DNA from: Clostridiales bacterium
GTDB lineage: Bacteria > Bacillota > Clostridia > Oscillospirales > Oscillospiraceae
Direction: 5' to 3'
Length of the DNA: 43,021 nucleotides
Assembly (NCBI GenBank): GCA_022764045.1
Contig: JALERU010000084.1
Location: 1 to 43,021 of the forward strand
The notes beneath the pieces are model-generated. The model saw only the letters and a list, made by a program, of their open reading frames with translations, did no database searches and had not been told where the DNA came from. The first letter of the stretch is position 1; the number at the start of each line of letters is the position of its first letter. Of the stretch, positions 37,827-43,021 are shown one piece after another. Made by a program: the position numbers and the translations under genes.

Positions 37827-40802
37827 TTACTTTGCCACGTTTTCGCAAAAGCGCATCAGGATGGTGGCAACCTGTGCCCGGGTGGCGCTGCCCTGGGGCT
37901 GGAGGGTGGTGGCGGAGACGCCGCCGATGAGGCCAGCCTTGTTGGCCCAGGACATAGCGTCCTTGGCGTAGGCGCTAATCTGGGCGGCGTCGGTGAAGCC
38001 TGCCAGATCGGCCTTTTGGGCTACGTCATACCCCTTGAAGGAGGCATAGCGGTACAGGATGGCCGCCATCTGCTCCCGGGTGATGGGGTCGTTGGGGTTG
38101 AAGGTGGTGGGAGAAGTGCCGTTCACCACGCCGTTGGCGGCAGCCCAGGCCACGGCCTTGGCGTACCACTGGTCGGCATCCACGTCAGTGAAGGGGGAGG
38201 TGCCGGCGGCGGGTTCCTTCTCCAGACGGTAGAGGATGGTGACGATCATGCCCCGGGTGGTGGTGGCGTTGGGCTCGAAGATATTCGTGCCGGTGCCGTT
38301 CATCATGCCGTTGGCAATCACATAGTCCACGCCCTCGTGGTACCACTGGGTGGTGTCCACGTCGGTGTACTTCTCAGCGGGGCAGACGTGGGTGACGGGA
38401 GCCTGCTTGAAGGTGGCGGTGACCTCCACCTTGGAGGCAGGCATGGTAAAGGTGTACTTGCCGTTGCCCTTGTCGGTGAGGGTAATTTCCTTGCCGTCCT
38501 TGTCTGCCACCGTCAGCTTGTCCAGCTGGTAGCCCTCGGTGGGGGCGACGGTGAGGGTGACGGTTGCGCCCTTGGCCGCGCTCTTGGGGCTGGCGGTCAC
38601 GGTGCCGTTGGCGGGGGAGCCCACGGTGATGGCGTAGGTGGTAGTGCCGGAGCTGGAGCTGTTGCGGCTCCACTTGGCGGTGACGGTGGTATCCTTAGTG
38701 AGTTCAAGCACACCCTCTACCTTGGTTTCGCCGTTGTACCAGCCCTGGAAGGTGTAGCCGGAGCGGACGGGCTTTGCGGGCAGGGTGAACTTCACGCCGG
38801 TGAACTCGTCCTTTTTGCCGTCGTAGCCATAGTCCAGGGTGAGCTTATGCTCTGTAGTAGTTGTATTAGACAGATCCTTGACTACGCCGTTCGGGTCAGC
38901 TGCCTTGGCCGCATCAACACTTGCGTAATAGCTGTACGGCGCGTTCGGTTCCTTTGCGGTGCTGTAGAGTTCGGCGTTCAGATTATCCAGATATTCCTTC
39001 TCGACAGAGGAAGAATAATTGCCGCCGGAAACCTTAACGGCAGACATATCCGCATTGCCGTTCATCATTCCAATCGGGGCTGCGACCTTGCTGGCGATGA
39101 ACGTGCCGCCGGAGATCGTCAGCTCGCCTTTGTTGAGGCCTTCTTCATCTGACTTATTAGTATCATCTCTGCCGTTCAGAACCACGCTGCAACCGTCGCT
39201 CTTTACCTCGAAGGTACCGCCGCTGATTTTCGCCTCGTTCCAGTTCAGCACAGCCGCCTGCGTCGTGTTTTTGAATTCGCCGCCGGCAATCGTAATTTTG
39301 CCGCCGTCGTCGTTCTTCACGGTGTTCAGGCCGCCGTTGAAAACGCCGCCGTTAATCGTCAGGCTCGGGTGTGCCTGGTTTGTGTTAGCAATATAGCCGG
39401 TGCGCTGATTATTGCTGTCATAATCCTGATAGCCGTTTTCAACCAGCGAGGAGAACTTTCCTACCGTAGTTACATTATCGCTGCCGGTGGTTACCGTAAC
39501 TCCCTCATTGATGATCATCTTGCCATGGTTGCAGATCGTATACCAGGAGTTGTTGCCCGGATTATTTTCGTCGGAACCAGCTTCCTTACTGCGGTCGAAC
39601 GTGCCGCCATCCAGCGTCACCGTGCCGTTGTTGAACAGCGCGCCCTTTTTGTGGGCAATATTATCCACCGTGCCTTCGCCCGTAACCGTCAGCTCCGCGC
39701 CCAGCTCAACGGTGATGGTGTCGCCGCTCTGATTCGTCAGCTTCTGGCCGTTCAGGTTGAGCGTGATTTTTTTGCCCTTGGCAACCGTGATATCCTCGGT
39801 AGTATCCGTCAGCAGCTTCACTTCCGCGTCTTCCGCCGCATTGGTGATGGCCGCCTGAAGGCTTGTGTACTTCACGCCGCCCGTTTCGGCTACAGCCTTT
39901 TTGGTTTCGTCAATTTTAACTTTGCCGGTCTCCTCATCCTGCGTCAAAACAGAGCCGGCAGGGATGTAATCGCTCACGTCCAGCTTGCTGTCATCGCTGC
40001 TCTTAAACGTGCCGCCAGTAACGGCGAAGTTGTTCTTGGCGTCGTCAGCAAGATCGTCCTCAATTTTCCAATCGCCCTTAAACGTACCGTTTGTAACGTT
40101 CAATTTCGCTTTGTTTTCCTCGGGCTTAGCATACCAGACGTCATAGAGGACTTTGCCGGTAATGGTGCCCGTGGTATTAACGTTCACCGTTACGCCTTCG
40201 GGATAATTGGTGGTAGCGCAAACGTCAAATGCATACTGATTATCGCCATTGCCGGCTGTGATGCTTGAGGTACCAGTAATATTCACGGTACCACAGTTAT
40301 TCGACATCACATATGAGGCATTCTTTGCCGTAACATTTACGTTTTCAACCGTCAAATTACTGTAATTTTGAATCAAAATACCCGTAATCGCGGATTCAAT
40401 TGTACCGTCCTTGATAGTAACTGTGCTTCCTTTCAAGAATTGAAAGCCGTTTGTCTCTGTGCCGGAAGAGCCAACCGTCGGATTTGTTACAGTATACTTA
40501 TGGTTATCCAGATTAAGTGTGATATTCACTGGGCTGTTGCCCTTGGTAGTATTGCCTTCAATACTTGCGTATCCTGCGCCTACGCCGCCGCCCTCAGCAT
40601 CTCTCAGCAGGGTAATGACGTTTTCTTTTGTTCTGTCGTCGCCAGTTTTTTCATGAACAGCAGCAAACGCATCAGCCAGCGTCGCGTACTCCGTATCGCC
40701 AATCTTGGCCACGTTGCCTTCATCCGCCGCAAACGCCGCCGTCGGCAACAGCGATAACAGCATCACCAGCGACAAAATGCTCGCAAAAAATCTCTTTTTC
40801 AT
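37827..40802 (-). CDS. large surface protein with three S-layer-homology domains
   Basis: 991 residues, exported and bound to secondary cell-wall polymer. Signal peptide (KRFFASILSLVMLLSLLPTA...AFAA); residues about 30-640 are a repeated beta-helix region rich in Asn, Thr and Gly (NNGTVTLDGGTF, LTINGGVFNGG, KITIAGGEFKN) of pectate-lyase-like form; about 655-723 an InlB-type repeat (GYTFQGWYNGETKVEG); about 724-806 a second bacterial repeat (GTVTASPKSAAKGATVTLTV); then SLH domains at about 811-860, 870-922 and 934-987. No catalytic site is seen, so an adhesin or structural role is likelier than an enzyme. AAGGAGGA precedes the start. GC content changes at the beta-helix border. Confidence 0.93.
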   Translation of the reverse strand: MKKRFFASILSLVMLLSLLPTAAFAADEGNVAKIGDTEYATLADAFAAVHEKTGDDRTKENVITLLRDAEGGGVGAGYASIEGNTTKGNSPVNITLNLDNHKYTVTNPTVGSSGTETNGFQFLKGSTVTIKDGTIESAITGILIQNYSNLTVENVNVTAKNASYVMSNNCGTVNITGTSSITAGNGDNQYAFDVCATTNYPEGVTVNVNTTGTITGKVLYDVWYAKPEENKAKLNVTNGTFKGDWKIEDDLADDAKNNFAVTGGTFKSSDDSKLDVSDYIPAGSVLTQDEETGKVKIDETKKAVAETGGVKYTSLQAAITNAAEDAEVKLLTDTTEDITVAKGKKITLNLNGQKLTNQSGDTITVELGAELTVTGEGTVDNIAHKKGALFNNGTVTLDGGTFDRSKEAGSDENNPGNNSWYTICNHGKMIINEGVTVTTGSDNVTTVGKFSSLVENGYQDYDSNNQRTGYIANTNQAHPSLTINGGVFNGGLNTVKNDDGGKITIAGGEFKNTTQAAVLNWNEAKISGGTFEVKSDGCSVVLNGRDDTNKSDEEGLNKGELTISGGTFIASKVAAPIGMMNGNADMSAVKVSGGNYSSSVEKEYLDNLNAELYSTAKEPNAPYSYYASVDAAKAADPNGVVKDLSNTTTTEHKLTLDYGYDGKKDEFTGVKFTLPAKPVRSGYTFQGWYNGETKVEGVLELTKDTTVTAKWSRNSSSSGTTTYAITVGSPANGTVTASPKSAAKGATVTLTVAPTEGYQLDKLTVADKDGKEITLTDKGNGKYTFTMPASKVEVTATFKQAPVTHVCPAEKYTDVDTTQWYHEGVDYVIANGMMNGTGTNIFEPNATTTRGMIVTILYRLEKEPAAGTSPFTDVDADQWYAKAVAWAAANGVVNGTSPTTFNPNDPITREQMAAILYRYASFKGYDVAQKADLAGFTDAAQISAYAKDAMSWANKAGLIGGVSATTLQPQGSATRAQVATILMRFCENVAK

Positions 40803-40814
40803 CGTGTCCTCCTT

Positions 40815-41921
40815 TTATTCTATTATTTCAGCAGGGGGCGGCTGAACAAACGCGCGCCGGGTTTTCCCGGCGCAGACAGGGCAGCCGCAGCCCCTTGGTC
40901 CGGTGCGGGAATAGACGACGGCTCTCCAGACATGGCCCTCCGGACACCGCCACCAGATTTTTTTGTGGCTGCCTGGGGTCACCTGTTCCGGGGTCAGGGC
41001 GCCGTTGAGCGTGGGGTGCCACTGAGTAGCTAACGCGGGGGCGCGGGTAGACAAATCGTTGAACCCCGCCAGAACCTTTCGGCCCGCGCAATAGGGGCAT
41101 CCACTGCCGCCGGCGGCCCGGGCGGCCACGGCGGCGGCGTAGTCGTGGCCCAGCTCACAGCGCCACCACACCTTCCGGTTGGAATAGGGAGAGACCTGGC
41201 TGGGGGCCAGGGGTCCGTTTTTGGTGGGATGCCACTGGGCAGCCAGGGCCGGGAAGGTGCTGGCCAGGTCATTTTCGCCGGGGAGCACCTGCTTGCCGGC
41301 GCACACTGGGCAGCCCGCCCCCCAAACCCGGGAGACCACGGCGGCCTGCCACGCATGGCCCTTGGCACACTGCCACCACACCTTCCGCTGGGTCCCGGCG
41401 GCGACGTCGCTGGGGCGAAGGGCCCCGTTCTTCTCCGGGTGCCACTCCCGGGCCAGCTGGGGGTGGGTGGCGGCCAGGTCGTTCTCTCCCGCCTCCAACC
41501 GGCGCCCGGCGCACACCGGGCATCCGGAGCCCTTGACCCGGCTGTTGACCCCAGCCTGCCAGACGTGGCCCCGGTCGCAGCGCCACCACACTTCCCGGTG
41601 GCTGCCTGGCAGGACCTCTGTCGGGGTCAGATCCCCGTTTTTGGTGGGATGCCACTGGGCGGCCAACTGGGGGTGCTGGGTCGCCAGATCGGTTTCCCCA
41701 GGCCAGGGCTTGTTCCCGGCGCAATAGGGACAGCCGCTCCCCGAGCCCGTGCGGGTGTAAACCGCAGCCTGCCACCGATGCCCCTTGGCGCAGCGCCACC
41801 AGACCTTCCGGCGGCTGCCGTAGGAGACCTCTGTGGGGTGTCCGTTTTCCTCAAAGTTCCACTCCTGAAGTAAAGCCAATTTGTCGTGGGCCAGGCAGTA
41901 GTCTTGCAGGGACGTTTTCAA
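40815..41921 (-). CDS. tandem zinc-ribbon protein (five repeats)
   Basis: 368 residues made of five units of about 70 residues, each with an LAxQWHPxxNG stretch, WWRCxxGHxWxAxVxxR and GCPxCAG: paired CxxGH and CPxC metal sites of the probable zinc-ribbon domain (DUF4379 type, from memory). It has no signal peptide, so it should be cytosolic and probably binds nucleic acid. The start is a TTG at 41921, preceded by GAGAGGTGG, which gives the usual family opening MKTSLQDYCLAH; a TTG at 41957 has no ribosome site. The stop is 12 bases before the S-layer gene's start and next to that gene's ribosome site. Confidence 0.87.
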   Translation of the reverse strand: MKTSLQDYCLAHDKLALLQEWNFEENGHPTEVSYGSRRKVWWRCAKGHRWQAAVYTRTGSGSGCPYCAGNKPWPGETDLATQHPQLAAQWHPTKNGDLTPTEVLPGSHREVWWRCDRGHVWQAGVNSRVKGSGCPVCAGRRLEAGENDLAATHPQLAREWHPEKNGALRPSDVAAGTQRKVWWQCAKGHAWQAAVVSRVWGAGCPVCAGKQVLPGENDLASTFPALAAQWHPTKNGPLAPSQVSPYSNRKVWWRCELGHDYAAAVAARAAGGSGCPYCAGRKVLAGFNDLSTRAPALATQWHPTLNGALTPEQVTPGSHKKIWWRCPEGHVWRAVVYSRTGPRGCGCPVCAGKTRRAFVQPPPAEIIE

Positions 41922-42027
41922 AACGAGCTCACCACCTCTCTTACACCTGGCGCACAACCACCAGCAGGCGACAAAAAAGTGTACCTTTTAGTAACCCTTT
42001 TAATGTAAAAAGAAAACGGAAAGACCG

Positions 42028-42056
42028 GTAATATTTTTGGACTTTTGTATAGTCAA
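42028..42056 (-). promoter_or_regulatory. promoter of the zinc-ribbon/S-layer operon
   Basis: Reverse strand TTGACT (42051-42056), 17-base spacer, TATTAC (42028-42033). An inverted repeat CTTTTG-TATAGT-CAAAAG (42042-42059) overlaps the -35 and could be an operator. Confidence 0.5.
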
Positions 42057-42150
42057 AAGGAAAAAATTATGCTATATTAAATGTAAATAGACGAACTAGC
42101 CGAGCAACGAAAAAGTACACCTTCTTGCAAACCATTTTTTCAATAAAAAA

Positions 42151-42176
42151 GAGCGCCCTGCTTGCGCGGGGCGCTC
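42151..42176 (-). terminator. terminator of the methyltransferase gene
   Basis: Eight-bp stem GAGCGCCC with GGGCGCTC; on the reverse strand followed by TTTTTTATTG. Lies 9 bases after the stop at 42185. Confidence 0.8.
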
Positions 42177-42184
42177 TCTCCCTT

Positions 42185-42832
42185 TTATTTGATCCCTTCT
42201 ACACAAATCCAGTTTGTGCCCTCTTTGGTGTGAATCCTGCTCTCAGCAAATCCCGCCTGGCGGAACATGGCCTCAAACTCCTCCGGGGTGGGGTTCAGAA
42301 GCTGATACCGGGCGATGTTTTCCAGGGTCTCCCGGGGCAGGCCCTCCTTCTGGTAAATATCGGCCACCAGCAGGAAAACCCCGCCGGGCTTAAGCACCCG
42401 GCGGACCTCTTTCAGGTTTTCCGCCGGATTGGGCCAGAAGTAAAAACTCTCCACCGTGACGATTTTGTGGAAGGTATCCTCCCCAAAGGGCAGAGCCTCC
42501 ACCGAGGCTTCCAAGACCTCCAGTTTCCCGCTGGCCACATCGGCGGCGTTGGTCTGGCGGGAGAGGGCCACGGAGACGTCGGAGTAATCCACCCCCGTCA
42601 AATGGCCCGCCGGGAGCTTGGCGGACAGCCGGGCCAGGGTGGCCCCGCCCCCGCAGCCGATGTCCAGCACGTGGTCGTCGGGGGCAAGGGCCAGGTGGCC
42701 TAAGGCCCACTGGGTCACAGCTCCGTGGCTGTCGTTCATGCGAAGGAGCATCTGGGCCCCCTCCTCCCCCTGGGGCTTTCTGGGGTTCCCCTTGCGGGTG
42801 ATGTCGGCTTGGTTGGTCTTCTTCGGTTCCAT
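42185..42832 (-). CDS. class I SAM-dependent methyltransferase (UbiE-like)
   Basis: 215 residues with a single Methyltransf_11-type domain: SAM loop VLDIGCGGGATLARL, GVDYSDVSVALSR (acidic residue binding the ribose), ASVEALPFGEDTFHKIVTVESFYF, and RRVLKPGGVFLLVADI. The first 35 residues are basic (KKTNQADITRKGNPRKPQ). The substrate cannot be told from sequence. AAAGGAG precedes the ATG at 42832. Upstream lies a structured repeat, downstream a terminator, so it is transcribed alone. Confidence 0.88.
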   Translation of the reverse strand: MEPKKTNQADITRKGNPRKPQGEEGAQMLLRMNDSHGAVTQWALGHLALAPDDHVLDIGCGGGATLARLSAKLPAGHLTGVDYSDVSVALSRQTNAADVASGKLEVLEASVEALPFGEDTFHKIVTVESFYFWPNPAENLKEVRRVLKPGGVFLLVADIYQKEGLPRETLENIARYQLLNPTPEEFEAMFRQAGFAESRIHTKEGTNWICVEGIK

Positions 42833-42889
42833 GGTTGTCGTCTCCTTTCTTTCGCTGCCCCGCAGGGGCCTTGCTGGGAACTGATACTA

Positions 42890-43010
42890 ATTTCAAATGA
42901 AATTCTTTCATTTGAAACACGCACGCTACGCGTGCTGGCGGTGCTTCGCACCGCCCCGTCTCATACAAAACTCGACGCGCTTCGCGCTATAAAAAACGAA
43001 AGTTTTTTAA
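42890..43010 (+). repeat. structured dispersed repeat, family 2 copy 2
   Basis: Same architecture as 16625-16754: TTTCAAATGAAA and CTTTCATTTGAAA, hairpins GCACGC-TAC-GCGTGC, GGCGGTGC-TTC-GCACCGCC and GCGC-TTC-GCGC, CGTCTCATACA between the second and third, and AAAAAC-GAAA-GTTTTT at the end. The ends are nearly identical between copies while the middle stems differ but still pair. Confidence 0.8.
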
Positions 43011-43021
43011 CGAGTTTTCGT

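Overview
The window is a stretch of a GC-rich, spore-forming Clostridia chromosome. Butyrate-pathway genes (acyl-CoA dehydrogenase, 3-hydroxybutyryl-CoA dehydrogenase), the spore-maturation pair spmA/spmB, a small AbrB-type regulator, a CarD regulator, an HrcA/CIRCE-controlled htpG, a leucine T-box and HisZ-type histidine synthesis together suggest a gut Oscillospiraceae (Flavonifractor / Pseudoflavonifractor / Intestinimonas-like). That assignment is inferred from gene content and composition; no rRNA or tRNA gene was found. Layout: (1) 1-2.4 kb, a truncated acyl-CoA dehydrogenase diverging from hbd, which has a strong promoter followed by a leader with an intrinsic terminator. (2) 3.0-5.7 kb, a housekeeping operon nrdG - Nudix - tRNA m6A methyltransferase - rsmI, then a convergent AbrB gene. 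(3) 6.2-9.9 kb, spmAB and recG, separated by a dispersed repeat. (4) 9.9-14.2 kb, an accessory locus: a PadR regulator with a membrane-anchored partner, diverging from a run of small secreted, lipid-anchored or membrane proteins of unknown function. (5) 14.2-16.6 kb, a candidate small RNA gene diverging from htpG, which carries a very long perfect CIRCE operator and a second degenerate one. (6) 16.6-23.7 kb, CarD, small membrane and lipoproteins, a patatin-like lipase followed by a hydratase-2/MaoC protein, TfoX, GtrA and a secreted RCC1-repeat protein. (7) 23.8-28.7 kb, the leuA-leuC-leuD-leuB operon behind a T-box. (8) 28.8-29.7 kb, an XRE regulator and a partner protein. (9) 30.2-37.7 kb, a complete, tightly overlapping hisZ-G-D-C-B-H-A-F-IE operon. 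(10) 37.8-42.0 kb, a tandem zinc-ribbon protein apparently co-transcribed with a large S-layer-homology surface protein, then a SAM methyltransferase. How the parts work together: the leu and his operons each encode nearly a full pathway (histidinol-phosphate phosphatase is missing from the his cluster). The most interesting unexplained parts are the PadR-linked secreted-protein locus, the candidate sRNA beside htpG, the zinc-ribbon/S-layer pair, and two families of dispersed structured repeats. One family is modular with four copies; the other has two copies whose hairpin stems differ in sequence but keep pairing. No CRISPR array, prophage, transposase or plasmid function was seen.
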